A stretch of 64,000 nt of DNA from Martinezella rhizogenes (GTDB taxonomy: Bacteria; Pseudomonadota; Alphaproteobacteria; Rhizobiales; Rhizobiaceae), in the NCBI RefSeq assembly GCF_000799715.1, contig NZ_JUHG01000002.1, positions 1 to 64,000 on the forward strand, read 5' to 3'. This document shows, piece by piece, positions 9,663-19,012 of the stretch. The position numbers were made by a program, and so were the translations under genes. Position 1 is the stretch's first letter, and the number at the start of each line of letters is the position of its first letter. The notes beneath the pieces are model-generated. The model ran no database searches, was not told the origin of the DNA, and saw only the letters and a list, made by a program, of their open reading frames with translations.

Positions 9663-12164
9663 ATGGCATTGCATGACGAACATGATCACAGCCATCACGG
9701 CCATGATCACCAACACGGCGAACAGCAGGATACGGTGATCCGCGATCCCATCTGCGGCATGATTGTCGACCCAAAGGCCGGCAAGCCCTCGCTCGACTAT
9801 AACGGCCGCACGTTCCATTTCTGCTGTGATGGTTGCCGGAAGAAATTCGAGGCGGCACCGGAAAACTATCTGGCCGCCAAGGATCCCGTCTGCGGCATGG
9901 ATGTGGATCGCGCCAGCGCGCGGCATTTCCTGAAGCATGAAGGGGAGAAATTCTATTTCTGCTCCGCCGGTTGCAAAGCGAAGTTCGAGGCCGATCCCAC
10001 CGCCTATCGCGACGGAAACAGGCCAGCGCCGAAGCCGATCCCGAAGGGCACGCTCTATACCTGCCCGATGCATCCCGAGGTCATCAGCGACCATTCGGGC
10101 GATTGCCCGAAATGCGGCATGGCGCTGGAGCCGATGGGCATCCCCGCGACCGATGAAGGCCCGAACCCGGAGCTTGTCGATTTTACCCGCCGCCTCTGGA
10201 TCAGCGCCGCGCTGTCGCTGCCCCTTTTGATCCTCAGTATGGGACCGATGCTTGGCCTGCCGTTGCGCGACTGGATCGGAGAGCCCACCGCCACATGGAT
10301 CGAGCTTGCCCTGGCGTCACCGGTCGTGCTCTGGGCCGCCCTGCCCTTCTTCCGCCGCGCCTGGAATTCGCTGGTCAACCGCAGCCCCAACATGTGGACG
10401 CTGATCGGCCTCGGCGTCGGCACGGCCTATCTCTACAGCCTGGTCGCCACATTGGCGCCCGGCCTGTTCCCGATGGGCTTTCACGGCCACGGTCAGGCCA
10501 TACCCGTCTATTTCGAGGCGGCCTCGGTCATCGTCGCGCTGGTCTTCGTCGGCCAGGTGCTGGAGCTGAAGGCACGCGAGCGCACCGGCTCGGCGATCCG
10601 CGCCCTGCTCGACCTCGCCCCCAAGACCGCGCGGCGCATCGGCGCCGACGGCAGCGAGACCGATATGCCCGTCGATCAGATCCAGTCCGGCGACCGGCTG
10701 CGCGTGCGCCCCGGCGAGCGCGTGCCGGTGGACGGCTCAGTTGTCGACGGCCAATCGACCATCGACGAATCGATGATCACGGGCGAACCGCTGCCGGTCG
10801 AAAAGACCAAGGGCGATGCACTGACCGGCGGAACGATCAACAGGAACGGCACGCTGATCATGCTGGCCGAAAAAGTCGGCGCGGACACGACGCTGTCGCG
10901 CATCGTCGAGCTGGTCGCCAAGGCGCAGCGATCGCGCGCGCCGATCCAGACGATGGTCGACCGCGTGTCTGCCGTCTTCGTGCCCACCGTCGTGGCCGTT
11001 GCCATCATCGCCTTCGCCGTCTGGGCGTTTGTCGGGCCAGAGCCACGGCTGGCGCATGCGCTGCTCGCCGCCATCGCCGTGCTGATCATCGCCTGCCCCT
11101 GCGCGCTCGGGCTTGCAACGCCGATGTCGATCATGATCGCCACCGGTCGGGGGGCGCAAGAAGGCGTGCTGGTGCGTGACGCCGTGGCGCTGGAGCGCTT
11201 CGCCAAGGTCGATACCCTGATCGTCGACAAGACCGGTACGCTGACGGAAGGCAGGCCCAACCTCACCGATATCGTCACCGCCCAAGGCGGTATCGACGAA
11301 GCCCGCCTGCTGTCGTTTGCCGCCAGTCTGGAGCGCGGCTCCGAACACCCGCTGGCAGAGGCCATCGTCGCCGGCGCCGAGGAGCGTGGCGCGACTTTTG
11401 TCGACATAACGAGCTTTGCCGCGAAAACCGGCAAGGGCGTGGAAGGCCACGCCGGCGACACGGCGATCGCGCTCGGCAATGCCGCGATGATGACCGATCT
11501 CGGCGTTGCGATCGATGATTTGAAGACAGAGACGGAGCGTCTGCGCGGCGAAGGCAAGACCGTGATGTTTATCGCCTTCGATGGTCAATTGGCCGGCCTC
11601 ATCGCCGTCGCCGACCGCATCAAGCCGACGACGTCAGCCGCGATCAAGGCGCTGCACGACAGCGGGTTGAAGATCATCATGGCAACGGGCGACAATGCCC
11701 AAACTGCCAAGTCTGTTGCTGCAAGTCTCGGCATCGACGATATCCGCGCCGACCTGTTGCCCGAAGGCAAGAAGGCGATGATCGACGAGTTGCGGGCCAA
11801 GGGCCGCGTCGTTGCCATGGCCGGCGACGGCATCAACGACGCGCCGGCGCTCGCCGCCGCCGATGTCGGCATCGCCATGGGCACCGGCGCCGATGTCGCC
11901 ATGGAAAGCGCCGGGATCACCTTAGTGAAAGGCGATCTCAACGGCATCGTCCGGGCGCGGCATCTCTCGGAAGCAACGATCCGCAACATCAAGCAGAACC
12001 TAGCCTTCGCCTTCGGCTATAATGCGCTTGGCGTGCCGCTTGCCGCCGGCGTGCTCTATCCGGTCTTCGGCCTGCTGCTGTCGCCGATGATCGCGGCTGC
12101 GGCCATGAGCCTGTCCTCGGTCTCGGTCATCGCCAATGCGCTGCGGCTGCGGCTGGCAAAATAG
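9663..12164 (+). CDS. actP: Cu+-exporting P1B-type ATPase (ActP/CopA-like)
   Basis: Pumps Cu+ (or Ag+) out of the cytoplasm at the cost of ATP. The 833-aa protein begins with a His-rich tail ([16 protein letters not shown]). Two YHS metal-binding modules follow (about residues 26-70 and 74-117, each with DPxCGM and a later Cys-x3-Cys), then a Cys/His module ([20 protein letters not shown]), in place of the classical GMTCxxC domains. Further on are the transport motif CPC (C478, C480), the phosphorylated D522 in DKTGT, and [10 protein letters not shown]. The frame is open far upstream, but this ATG sits just behind the CueR-type promoter. The regulator gene follows after 10 nt. The duplicated YHS module is the one unusual feature. 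Confidence 0.95.
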   Translation: MALHDEHDHSHHGHDHQHGEQQDTVIRDPICGMIVDPKAGKPSLDYNGRTFHFCCDGCRKKFEAAPENYLAAKDPVCGMDVDRASARHFLKHEGEKFYFCSAGCKAKFEADPTAYRDGNRPAPKPIPKGTLYTCPMHPEVISDHSGDCPKCGMALEPMGIPATDEGPNPELVDFTRRLWISAALSLPLLILSMGPMLGLPLRDWIGEPTATWIELALASPVVLWAALPFFRRAWNSLVNRSPNMWTLIGLGVGTAYLYSLVATLAPGLFPMGFHGHGQAIPVYFEAASVIVALVFVGQVLELKARERTGSAIRALLDLAPKTARRIGADGSETDMPVDQIQSGDRLRVRPGERVPVDGSVVDGQSTIDESMITGEPLPVEKTKGDALTGGTINRNGTLIMLAEKVGADTTLSRIVELVAKAQRSRAPIQTMVDRVSAVFVPTVVAVAIIAFAVWAFVGPEPRLAHALLAAIAVLIIACPCALGLATPMSIMIATGRGAQEGVLVRDAVALERFAKVDTLIVDKTGTLTEGRPNLTDIVTAQGGIDEARLLSFAASLERGSEHPLAEAIVAGAEERGATFVDITSFAAKTGKGVEGHAGDTAIALGNAAMMTDLGVAIDDLKTETERLRGEGKTVMFIAFDGQLAGLIAVADRIKPTTSAAIKALHDSGLKIIMATGDNAQTAKSVAASLGIDDIRADLLPEGKKAMIDELRAKGRVVAMAGDGINDAPALAAADVGIAMGTGADVAMESAGITLVKGDLNGIVRARHLSEATIRNIKQNLAFAFGYNALGVPLAAGVLYPVFGLLLSPMIAAAAMSLSSVSVIANALRLRLAK

Positions 12165-12174
12165 GAGAGTTCAG

Positions 12175-12561
12175 ATGAATATCGGCGAAGCATCCGGCCG
12201 CTCCGGCCTGCCGGCCAAGACCATCCGCTACTACGAGGATATCGGCCTCATCCGCCCCGACCGCAGCGTCAACGGCTACCGCGATTACGGCGCCGACGAC
12301 GTGCACAAACTGCGCTTCCTGCACCGCTCCCGCAGCCTCGGCTTCTCCGTCGACGAATGCCGGCAATTGCTGGCCCTCTACGAAGACAAGAGCCGCGCCA
12401 GCGCCGACGTCAAGGACATCGCCTCGTCAAAACTCACCGAAATCGACCGCAAAATCCGCGAGCTCACCGAACTGCGGCGCACGCTGGAGCATCTGGTGCA
12501 TGCCTGCCATGGGAACGCGCGGCCGGATTGCCCGATCTTGGAGGAGTTGTCGGAGGGGTGA
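12175..12561 (+). CDS. hmrR: MerR-family copper-responsive activator (HmrR/CueR)
   Basis: A 128-aa regulator. The N-terminal winged helix is typical (NIGEASGRSGLPAKTIRYYE), with dimerisation helix in the middle. The C-terminal metal loop has the two cysteines spaced as in CueR (C-x7-C in ACHGNARPDCP), which in CueR bind one Cu+ ion in linear coordination. It is co-transcribed 10 nt behind the copper ATPase, so the operator upstream of that gene would give autoregulation: copper-bound HmrR untwists the 19-bp spacer and switches on both export and its own synthesis. Family and metal class are clear from the sequence; regulation is inferred from the matching operator. Confidence 0.94.
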   Translation: MNIGEASGRSGLPAKTIRYYEDIGLIRPDRSVNGYRDYGADDVHKLRFLHRSRSLGFSVDECRQLLALYEDKSRASADVKDIASSKLTEIDRKIRELTELRRTLEHLVHACHGNARPDCPILEELSEG

Positions 12562-12612
12562 GGATATATTTCGGTAGGTCAGGCAAACGCGTCGATGCCG
12601 GAATGACGTGCC

Positions 12613-12762
12613 TGGCCCCTCACCCCAGCCCTCTCCCCGCAAGCGGGGCGAGGGAGTTTCTCACTCCTCTAGCAACCTTCAAACCAGATGATCAGGTGCA
12701 TTATTTTGCCCGATCGTCCCTTCTCCTCACATGAGCGGGGAGAAGGCTAGGATGAGGGGCCA
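12613..12762. repeat. RIME-like mosaic palindromic element, copy 1
   Basis: A 150-bp intergenic element bounded by an inverted repeat (TGGCCCCTCACCCC at one end, GGATGAGGGGCCA at the other). It carries two internal hairpins built on CTCTCCCCGCAAGCGGGGCGAGGG and TTCTCC...GGGGAGAA. Two further copies occur at 53295-53447 and 62555-62703; their ends and hairpins are conserved while the centres differ. It separates hmrR from the convergent thiolase gene and may also act as a terminator. Confidence 0.8.
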
Positions 12763-12817
12763 TGCCCGCAGGTGCGGCATCGGCAGGCGTGCCTGACCTA
12801 CCTCCTACACACCCCAA

Positions 12818-14008
12818 TCACCCAACCCTCTCCACCGCAATCGCCGTCGCCTCGCCGCCGCCGATGCAGAGCGCCGCGACGCCGCGTTTTGCCCCTTGCC
12901 GCTCCAATGCATGCAGCAGTGTCACGATCAGCCGTGCGCCCGTGGCACCGATCGGATGGCCGAGCGCGCAGGCGCCGCCGTTGATGTTGAGGCGGTCGCG
13001 GGCGATGCCGAGGTCCTTGGCGGCGGCCATGGCGACGACGGCGAAGGCCTCGTTGATCTCGAAGAGATCGACATCGCCGACCTTCCAGCCGGTCTTTTCC
13101 AGCACCTTGCGGATCGCCGGGATCGGCGCTGTCGTGTACCAGGCGGGCTCCTGGGAATGGGTGGCGTGCGCCTTGATTTCGGCGAGGATCGGCAGACCTT
13201 CGCGCTCGGCAGTCGAACGCCGGGTCAGGATCAGGGCGGCCGCGCCATCGGCATTGGCCGAGGCGCTCGCGGCGGTGATCGTGCCATCCTTGCGGAACGC
13301 CGGCTTCAGCGTCGGGATCTTTTCCGGCGAGACTTTTTGCGGATGCTCGTCCTTGCCGATCGTCACCGGGCCACCCTTGGCCGCGACGGAAATCGGGGTG
13401 ATCTCGGCCTCGAAAGCCCCGGTTTCGATCGCCTTGCGGGCACGAGTCAACGTCTCCACGGCATAGGCATCCTGATCGTCGCGGCTGAACTGATAGGCTT
13501 CGACCGCCAGCTCGCCGAAATCGCCCATCGAACGGCCCTTCTCGTAGGCGTCTTCCAGACCGTCGAGCATCATATGGTCGAAGATGCGGTCATGGCCCAT
13601 GCGGTAGCCGCCGCGCGCCTTGGCTAGCAGATAGGGAGCATTCGACATCGACTCCATACCACCGGAGACCGCGATGGAGGCCGAGCCAGCCAGGATCAAA
13701 TCATGCGCCAGCATGGTCGCCTTCATGCCCGACCCGCAGACCTTGTTGATGGTCGTTGCGCCCACCGCATCCGGCAATCCCGCGCCACGCGCCGCCTGCC
13801 GCGCCGGCGCCTGCCCCTGTCCTGCCGGCAACACGCAGCCGAACAGCACCTCGTCTATCCTTTCCGCAGCCAGACCGGCGCGCTTGAGGGCGGCGCGGAT
13901 GACATGAGCGCCAAGCTCCGGCGCCTGCAAGGATGACAGCTCCCCCTGGAAGCGGCCAAGCGGCGTGCGCGTGGCGGCGACGATGACGACGGGATCGATT
14001 GCGGACAT
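12818..14008 (-). CDS. Acetyl-CoA C-acetyltransferase (thiolase)
   Basis: Condenses two acetyl-CoA to acetoacetyl-CoA, or cleaves 3-ketoacyl-CoA, in the cytoplasm. The length of 396 aa is typical. The three catalytic features are intact: nucleophile C91 in NKVCGSGMKA, H351 in ALGHPIGATGARL, and C381 in ALCIGGGEATA. The GGMESMSNAPYLL segment is also standard for biosynthetic thiolases. It stands alone, not next to phaB or a fatty-acid operon, so whether it serves polyhydroxybutyrate synthesis, ketone-body use or amino-acid breakdown cannot be told. It converges with hmrR across the repeat element. Confidence 0.93.
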   Translation of the reverse strand: MSAIDPVVIVAATRTPLGRFQGELSSLQAPELGAHVIRAALKRAGLAAERIDEVLFGCVLPAGQGQAPARQAARGAGLPDAVGATTINKVCGSGMKATMLAHDLILAGSASIAVSGGMESMSNAPYLLAKARGGYRMGHDRIFDHMMLDGLEDAYEKGRSMGDFGELAVEAYQFSRDDQDAYAVETLTRARKAIETGAFEAEITPISVAAKGGPVTIGKDEHPQKVSPEKIPTLKPAFRKDGTITAASASANADGAAALILTRRSTAEREGLPILAEIKAHATHSQEPAWYTTAPIPAIRKVLEKTGWKVGDVDLFEINEAFAVVAMAAAKDLGIARDRLNINGGACALGHPIGATGARLIVTLLHALERQGAKRGVAALCIGGGEATAIAVERVG

Positions 14009-14205
14009 GATGGCTCCTCCCAGTCTGCAACTTCAGAATCGAAACTATAGCTAGCACGTTAGATGATGTCCGTCATGTAAATATAACGGAAATATCCTTC
14101 TGGAAAGATGGTTGTGCCGTTACAACAATCCAAACGTCGTCGAGGTGATTGTTCTCAACACCGACATGCCCTATGGATATCCTCATCTCAAAAAATGGAT
14201 ATCCC

Positions 14206-14433
14206 ATGCCTCTCTACATCAAGGACGATGCCATCGACCGGCTGGCACGGCGCTATCAGGCGCTGACGAAAAGTACGACCAAAACCGAAGCGGTGCGGCT
14301 GGCATTGCAGAAGGCGCTGGACGAGGAATTGACCAAGCCGGCCCTTGCCGACATCGCCGTCGCCTTCTGCCGCAACCTCAAGCAAAAAGCCGCCACCAGA
14401 GCCGCCGACGGCAGCACGGCGGGAGGCGCCTGA
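14206..14433 (+). CDS. vapB: VapB-type antitoxin
   Basis: A short antitoxin of the PSK/VapB (Rv0623-like) type, 75 aa from the chosen ATG. The start MPLYIKDDAIDRLARRYQAL is the usual DNA-binding N-terminus, and TKTEAVRLALQKALDEEL the following helix. GGAT lies 6 nt before this ATG; in-frame ATGs upstream at 14149 and 14173 would add residues unlike the family. The stop overlaps the toxin ATG by one base (TGATG). Expected to neutralise the PIN toxin and repress its own promoter. Confidence 0.82.
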   Translation: MPLYIKDDAIDRLARRYQALTKSTTKTEAVRLALQKALDEELTKPALADIAVAFCRNLKQKAATRAADGSTAGGA

Positions 14434-14828
14434 TGCTGATCGACACCTCGGTATTGACGGCAATGATGACAGATGAAGAGGAAGCCCGTCGCTTCGCCGT
14501 CCGCATGCAGTCAGCGACTGCGCGCATGACCTCGCCGATGGCGGCGGCACGGGCGGCGATCGACGTCGCAACCCATCTCGGCCTGACGGCGGTCGAGGCC
14601 GGTAACGCTGTCCATACTTTTCTGCAATTGATGAACATCCAGCTTCTGGCCATCCCTCCGCGCGCCGCTTTTCTGGCGCTTGAGGCATATGACCACTTCG
14701 GCGAGGGCCGCCATCCGGCGGCGCTCAGCCTTGACGATTGCATGACCTATGCCTGCGCCCGCTATTATCGTCAGCCGCTATTGTCGAAAGGCGACCAATT
14801 CAGCCGGACCGATATCGACGTGGCCTAG
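14433..14828 (+). CDS. vapC: VapC-type PIN ribonuclease toxin
   Basis: A PIN-domain endoribonuclease of 131 aa. The first acidic residue is in MLIDTSVL (D4). The C-terminal acidic cluster lies in HPAALSLDDCMTYACARY, followed by PLLSKGDQFSRTDI, where VapC proteins carry the last conserved Asp. Active members cut tRNA or rRNA; the RNA target here is unknown. Translation is coupled to the antitoxin by a TGATG overlap. The stop codon lies inside the first bases of a dispersed repeat (14826-14931), so the repeat supplies the end of the gene. Confidence 0.85.
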   Translation: MLIDTSVLTAMMTDEEEARRFAVRMQSATARMTSPMAAARAAIDVATHLGLTAVEAGNAVHTFLQLMNIQLLAIPPRAAFLALEAYDHFGEGRHPAALSLDDCMTYACARYYRQPLLSKGDQFSRTDIDVA

Positions 14829-14931
14829 AGCGTTTCAACGCTTCACTGAAGCGCAGAAACACTCTAGGCCTTTGTTTGTACGCAATTCCGAGCGGAAAAC
14901 CGCAGCACACTTTTCCTGAAATTGCTCTAAG
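14826..14931. repeat. Dispersed 106-bp palindromic repeat, copy A
   Basis: Two hairpin-prone units in tandem: CTAGAGCGTTTCAACG...AAACACTCTAGG, then GCAATTCCGAGCGGAAAACCGC...CTTTTCCTGAAATTGCTCTA. The reverse complement of 46759-46866 aligns with it over its whole length. It overlaps the vapC stop codon. Confidence 0.75.
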
Positions 14932-14952
14932 TCTCCCGATGCCCTATTGCCG

Positions 14953-15258
14953 TTACGGGCAAAGCGAGGCTGACCCTGCGCTAAACGAGTTCGAGCGCGC
15001 CCCCACGGAGTTCGGTGCCGCGGCGCATTGCAGCCGGGACATTGAATCCCCTGCCCGGATCGGGCCGGTCACCGAGGGATCGGTGTTGATCGTGCCGTCG
15101 GGCAGAATCGCGTCCTTCGAGTGGTCGATATTGCCGACATCGGCCTGAACGGCGTCTACTTTGAGCCTCTTCGGGTGATGCTTGTGCACCGGTTCCGCCC
15201 AGGCAGTGCTGGACATGCCAATGACGAGAGCCGAAATAGCGAGAGTTTTGAGCAGCAT
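14953..15258 (-). CDS. Small secreted protein of unknown function
   Basis: A 101-aa protein with a clear Sec signal peptide (LLKTLAISALVIGMSSTAWA, cleavage after AWA at about residue 21). The mature part is short and polar, with HKHHPKRLKV near its start, and contains two cysteines (in RLQCAAAP and at SLCP) that could form a disulphide. The ATG at 15258 is chosen over longer frames because AGGAGG lies 7 nt upstream. I do not recognise a domain. It stands alone between the repeat and the MFS gene. Confidence 0.7.
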   Translation of the reverse strand: MLLKTLAISALVIGMSSTAWAEPVHKHHPKRLKVDAVQADVGNIDHSKDAILPDGTINTDPSVTGPIRAGDSMSRLQCAAAPNSVGARSNSFSAGSASLCP

Positions 15259-15361
15259 GAGACTGCCTCCTGTAGGGGTTGAAGCTCCATCTATATGGGG
15301 CCAGACGAACTGATTTACAGCGGTGGGCAAACCAAATATCGCAAGGGTTTGAAAGACCCCA

Positions 15362-16801
15362 TCACGCCTTGATCTTGTGCCGCGACACCTCCGCGCCGGC
15401 ATCCCGCGGCAGGCTGAGGAAACGCAACGACGAGACGGCGCCGATCAGGGCGACGACAAGGAAGGCCCAGCGGAAATCAATGGCGGAAAGTGCGACGCCG
15501 CCATGAATGGTGCGCGAGAGATTGAGCACGGCTGCGGCAACGGCAACACCGAGCAACAGCGAGACCTGCTGCAGCATGCTCGAGAGCGTCGAGGCGGAAC
15601 TGCGCTGCGCTGCATGGATATCGGCGAAACCCAGCGTGTTCAACGCGGTGAAGTTCATCGAGCGCGACAGGCCGGCGGCAAGCAGAAGAATATAAGTCGC
15701 CCAATCGGGCGTCGCTGGCGACAACAGCGCAAAGCTGCCGATGCTGATCGACGAGATCAGGCCATTGATGACAAGCACGTTGCGGAAACCAAAGGCTTTC
15801 AACGTCTGCGTGGTGATCGCCTTCATGCCGAGATTGCCGGCGAAATAGAAAAGCAGGTAGGTGCCGGCGTCGATCGCGCTCAGGCCAAACCCCACCTGGA
15901 AGAGCAACGGCAGCAGAAAGGGCGTGGCGTTGATTGCCAGGCGGCTCGCCGTGCCGGCCGAAAGCGTCGACATGGCGAAGGTCTGGACCTTGAAGGCGGA
16001 GAGATCGAGCAGCGGCGCGTCAACCCGCATGAAATGCCGGGTGGCGATGACGGAAAACACCGCGCCGGCGGCAATCAGCCCGACGCTGACCGGCAGGCCC
16101 GTCGTGCCCTGCACGACGAATTCGAGACCGGCGAGCAGAAACGTCAGCCCCGCCGCCGACTGGAAGAAGCCGACGAGGTCTAGCCTTGGGACCTTCTCCT
16201 CGCGCTGGTCCGGTACGAAGCGCAGGACAAGGCCGAGCCCGATGATGCCGATCGGGATGTTGATCAGGAAGTTCCAGTGCCAGCTCAGATAGGTGGTGAT
16301 GAAACTGCCAAGGATTGGACCGATGACAGGCGCCGTCAGCGCAGGCCAGGTGATCATCGACATGGCGTGCACGAGATCGGACTTGCGGGCGTTGCGCAGC
16401 ACGATGATACGGCCGACCGGCGTCATCAGCGCGCTGCCGATACCCTGGACGGCACGGGCGATGACGAATTCCGTAAGGTTGCCGGAGAGACCGCAGAACA
16501 GCGAGGCAACGGTGAAAAGCGTAATGGATGCCAGGAACACGCGACGAGCGCCGTAGCGATCCCCCGCCCAGCCTGCCAGCGGCACGAAGGCCGCCATGGT
16601 GAGCAGATAGACCGTGATGCCGATGCTCATCGACACCGGTTCGACGCCGAAGGTCGTCGCCATCTGCGGCAATGACGTCGTGACAATGGTACCGTCCAGT
16701 ATCTGCATGAAGAAGGCGACGGCGACGACGAAGGCAATAATGCGGGATTGCCGGCCGAAACTTTCCTCGGAAGGCTGCTCTGTGGTCTGAACGGCGGTCA
16801 T
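15362..16801 (-). CDS. MFS drug transporter, DHA2 (EmrB/QacA) family
   Basis: Proton-driven multidrug exporter of 479 aa from the chosen start, the size of 14-helix DHA2 members. Seen are TM1 with the motif LDGTIVTTSLPQMATTFGV (motif D1), the loop-2/3 motif AGWAGDRYGARRVF (motif A, GxxxDRxGxR), and the TM5 motif C segment (TWPALTAPVIGPILGSFI). The longest frame starts at 16894; MTAVQTTEQ at 16801 leaves a normal short cytoplasmic N-terminus. No HlyD-type adaptor is adjacent, so it probably works alone rather than as an EmrAB tripartite pump. Substrate unknown. Confidence 0.9.
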   Translation of the reverse strand: MTAVQTTEQPSEESFGRQSRIIAFVVAVAFFMQILDGTIVTTSLPQMATTFGVEPVSMSIGITVYLLTMAAFVPLAGWAGDRYGARRVFLASITLFTVASLFCGLSGNLTEFVIARAVQGIGSALMTPVGRIIVLRNARKSDLVHAMSMITWPALTAPVIGPILGSFITTYLSWHWNFLINIPIGIIGLGLVLRFVPDQREEKVPRLDLVGFFQSAAGLTFLLAGLEFVVQGTTGLPVSVGLIAAGAVFSVIATRHFMRVDAPLLDLSAFKVQTFAMSTLSAGTASRLAINATPFLLPLLFQVGFGLSAIDAGTYLLFYFAGNLGMKAITTQTLKAFGFRNVLVINGLISSISIGSFALLSPATPDWATYILLLAAGLSRSMNFTALNTLGFADIHAAQRSSASTLSSMLQQVSLLLGVAVAAAVLNLSRTIHGGVALSAIDFRWAFLVVALIGAVSSLRFLSLPRDAGAEVSRHKIKA

Positions 16802-16967
16802 GGCATGGGATTTCGGAGATGGTGTTATGGATAGCCGGGCGTGCCCGACAGCAATCATATGATCAATGCATACGCCCGTTGCCGCCCGTTGCAAAGCCGC
16901 AATCGAACCTCAAAGATATTAAAAGGACGTCCGGCCTCATAAGAAAGGCGGTGGGGAGCCGGCGACC

Positions 16968-17630
16968 TCAGTCGTCGGAATATCGCTGCTCGCGCCAGGG
17001 ATCGCCGAACATGTGATAACCGTTCTCCTCCCAGAATCCGGCCTTGTCGGCCGCGATCAGCTCGATGCGGGTCAGCCATTTGGCGCTCTTCCAGAAATAG
17101 AGATGCGGCACGACAAGCCGCATCGGTCCGCCATGCTCGCGCGTCAAAGGCTGGCCCTCCCAGGTGGTGGCAAGGATCGCATCTTCGGCGGCAAAATCGG
17201 CGAGCGGCAGGTTGGTCGTATAACCGTCATAGCTGGTCAGCATGACATAATGCGCCTCTGCCTTCGGCATGGCGAGATCCAGCAGGTCGCGAGTGGAAAC
17301 GCCTTCCCAGCGATTGTCATAGCGCGACCATGTCGTGACGCAGTGGATGTCGCTGACCTTGCTGCTCTGTTCGATCGCCTGGAAGGCCGTCCAATCGAGG
17401 CTGAGCGGCGTTTCCACCAATCCGCGCACATCAAGCCGCCAGCTCGAAAGCGACACCTTCGGCTGCTCTCCGAGATCGAGCACCGGCCAGTTCTTGACCA
17501 GATGCTGCCCCGGCGGCAAACGCTCCGTTTCCGGCCGGCTGATCCGCCCGGTCAAAAACTTGCCCTCGGCGGCCCAGCGGCGCTTGGAGGTGGTGAGCTT
17601 GCTGTCGGCTGGGATCTGATCGTCGCTCAT
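16968..17630 (-). CDS. Sulfite-oxidase-like molybdopterin oxidoreductase
   Basis: A 220-aa protein with the oxidoreductase molybdopterin-binding domain of the sulfite oxidase superfamily (YuiH/MsrP-like). The conserved Cys that would bind molybdenum is in SDIHCVTTWSRYDN. LTSYDGYTTNLPL and REHGGPMRLVVPHLYFWKSA match the cofactor fold. There is no twin-arginine signal, so it is probably cytoplasmic, unlike MsrP, and there is no haem partner gene beside it. The start is MSDDQIPADS, with AAAGGG about 10 nt upstream; the longer frame begins at 17657. Substrate unknown. Confidence 0.87.
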   Translation of the reverse strand: MSDDQIPADSKLTTSKRRWAAEGKFLTGRISRPETERLPPGQHLVKNWPVLDLGEQPKVSLSSWRLDVRGLVETPLSLDWTAFQAIEQSSKVSDIHCVTTWSRYDNRWEGVSTRDLLDLAMPKAEAHYVMLTSYDGYTTNLPLADFAAEDAILATTWEGQPLTREHGGPMRLVVPHLYFWKSAKWLTRIELIAADKAGFWEENGYHMFGDPWREQRYSDD

Positions 17631-17711
17631 GGGTGCATCCCTTTTGCTGAGAGGCAATAGGATAATGGAGGCTGGCGGGTGTCAAGCGGACGGTTGGTGC
17701 TTGGATGCGAA

Positions 17712-18308
17712 CTAGACCTCGTGAAGCTCGATCACAAATAGCTGCGCCACTCCTGAAATCGAATGCCGCGTTCCCGTGGCTTCCTCGACAAGCAAACAAT
17801 CGCCCGCCGAAAGCATCCGATCACCAATATCGAGATGCCCGCGATGGCAGAGAACCAGCGCCATCTCGCTATCGAGAGTAAGTTCGCCAGGACCATCAAT
17901 ACCTATGCGCCGCACCGAATGCGTGAAGCTCCCCCGCCGCGTCATCACATTCAGATCCGTGATGGTGCCATCCACCAGCGTCGCCGAGGTCGGCGCATCC
18001 GCCGCAAAGGGCAGTGGATCGCTGTCCTGCGTCAGGAGTACGGGCTGGCGTCCCTCGATGAAGAGCGTCATGCCCTCGCCTTCGAGAATCGATAGCGTGC
18101 GATCAATGCCGGAGAAGACCGAGAACGGCCCATCCGTGGCGACCGTCGCCATGCTGACGCGCCAATCGAAATCGGCAAGCCCCGCGCCGTCCGGCGAAAC
18201 GGTGATCTCAACCGTTTCGCCGCCGCCGTTTTTCCAGGGCATGCGTTTGTAGCTGTCGTGGCGGAGGATTGTGAACTTCTGAGCTGCCATGTGTTCGAGT
18301 CCAATCAT
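17712..18308 (-). CDS. hutD: HutD family cupin protein
   Basis: HutD/Ves-family protein of up to 198 aa; a second ATG at 18290 (MAAQKFT) is an alternative start. The family fold is a double cupin. The typical opening is here (RHDSYKRMPWKNGGGETVEI), as are DWRVSMATVATDGPFSVFSG and RTLSILEGEGMTL. HutD is not an enzyme of the pathway; in Pseudomonas fluorescens it limits over-induction of hut genes. It is on the same strand as hutU, but the two are separated by about 720 bp holding an oppositely directed toxin-antitoxin pair, so it now needs its own promoter or long read-through. Confidence 0.88.
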   Translation of the reverse strand: MIGLEHMAAQKFTILRHDSYKRMPWKNGGGETVEITVSPDGAGLADFDWRVSMATVATDGPFSVFSGIDRTLSILEGEGMTLFIEGRQPVLLTQDSDPLPFAADAPTSATLVDGTITDLNVMTRRGSFTHSVRRIGIDGPGELTLDSEMALVLCHRGHLDIGDRMLSAGDCLLVEEATGTRHSISGVAQLFVIELHEV

Positions 18309-18328
18309 TGCAATTCTGGCAAAAGTAA

Positions 18329-18349
18329 ACTAAGTTTAGTGGACTAAGT
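18329..18349 (+). promoter_or_regulatory. Possible operator of the toxin-antitoxin pair
   Basis: ACTAAGTTTAGT (18329-18340, 5-bp arms) is followed by a second ACTAAGT (18343-18349), just ahead of the antitoxin ribosome-binding site. Antitoxins of this class bind such short dyads. Inferred from position and symmetry only. Confidence 0.4.
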
Positions 18350-18365
18350 CTGCTTGGAGGCTATT

Positions 18366-18629
18366 TTGGAAACCGTCAACATACACGAGGCAAAAACACA
18401 CTTGTCGCGGCTGATCGAGAAGGCCGCCAAAGGCGAAGCGTTCATTATTGCCAAGGCGGGCAAACCGATGGTCAAGGTCGTGCCGATCGAAGAGGCCGAA
18501 ACGCCAAAGAAACGGCGCATCGGCTTCATGAAAGGCGAGATCGTGGTTCCCGCAGATTTCGACACCATGATGGCTGATGAAATCGAGGAGATGTTCTACG
18601 GCAAGCCAAACGACGTTACCGACAAATGA
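18366..18629 (+). CDS. Phd/YefM-type antitoxin
   Basis: An 87-aa antitoxin starting METVNIHEAKTHLSRLIEKA, the standard Phd/YefM N-terminal fold (VNIHEAKTHLS), followed by GEAFIIAKAGKPMVKVVPI. The start is a TTG at 18366, chosen because GGAGG lies 5 nt upstream; the TTG at 18354 overlaps that site. The C-terminal acidic part (about residues 60-87) would wrap the toxin. Stop and toxin start overlap by 4 nt (ATGA). Base composition looks lower in G+C than the flanking hut genes, as expected for an inserted module. Confidence 0.85.
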   Translation: METVNIHEAKTHLSRLIEKAAKGEAFIIAKAGKPMVKVVPIEEAETPKKRRIGFMKGEIVVPADFDTMMADEIEEMFYGKPNDVTDK

Positions 18630-19012
18630 GATTTCTCCTCGATACGCATATCCTCATCTGGGCGGCGGGTGATATCGCGCTTCTCTCGCAGGAAGTGAGA
18701 GCGCTCATCGACGACGACGAAAACGAGCTCCTCTTCAGCCCGGCGAGTATTTGGGAAGTCGCGATTAAGCACGGTTCCGGCAGAAGCGACTTTCATATAG
18801 ACCCATTTCGGTTGCGTCATAAACTGATGGAAAACGGCTACCTAGAACTGCCAATCACCAGCGAGCATACAATCGCAATTGCGGGGCTTCCCCTCCTTCA
18901 CAAAGATCCTTTCGATCGTATTTTGATAGCTCAGGCTATTGTTGAAGGCATTCCATTGATTACCGTCGACGAAACCATCTTGCGTTACCCCGGCCTCAAT
19001 CGGAAATATTAA
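18626..19012 (+). CDS. PIN-domain ribonuclease toxin (VapC-like)
   Basis: A 128-aa PIN protein of the type usually paired with Phd/YefM antitoxins. Acidic residues are at D6 (FLLDTHILIW), in SIWEVAIK, in KDPFDRILIAQA and in ITVDETI, so the metal site is complete. It overlaps the antitoxin stop. The gene ends 18 bp from the end of hutU on the other strand, so the pair lies tail-to-tail with hutU and splits hutU from hutD. Confidence 0.87.
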   Translation: MRFLLDTHILIWAAGDIALLSQEVRALIDDDENELLFSPASIWEVAIKHGSGRSDFHIDPFRLRHKLMENGYLELPITSEHTIAIAGLPLLHKDPFDRILIAQAIVEGIPLITVDETILRYPGLNRKY

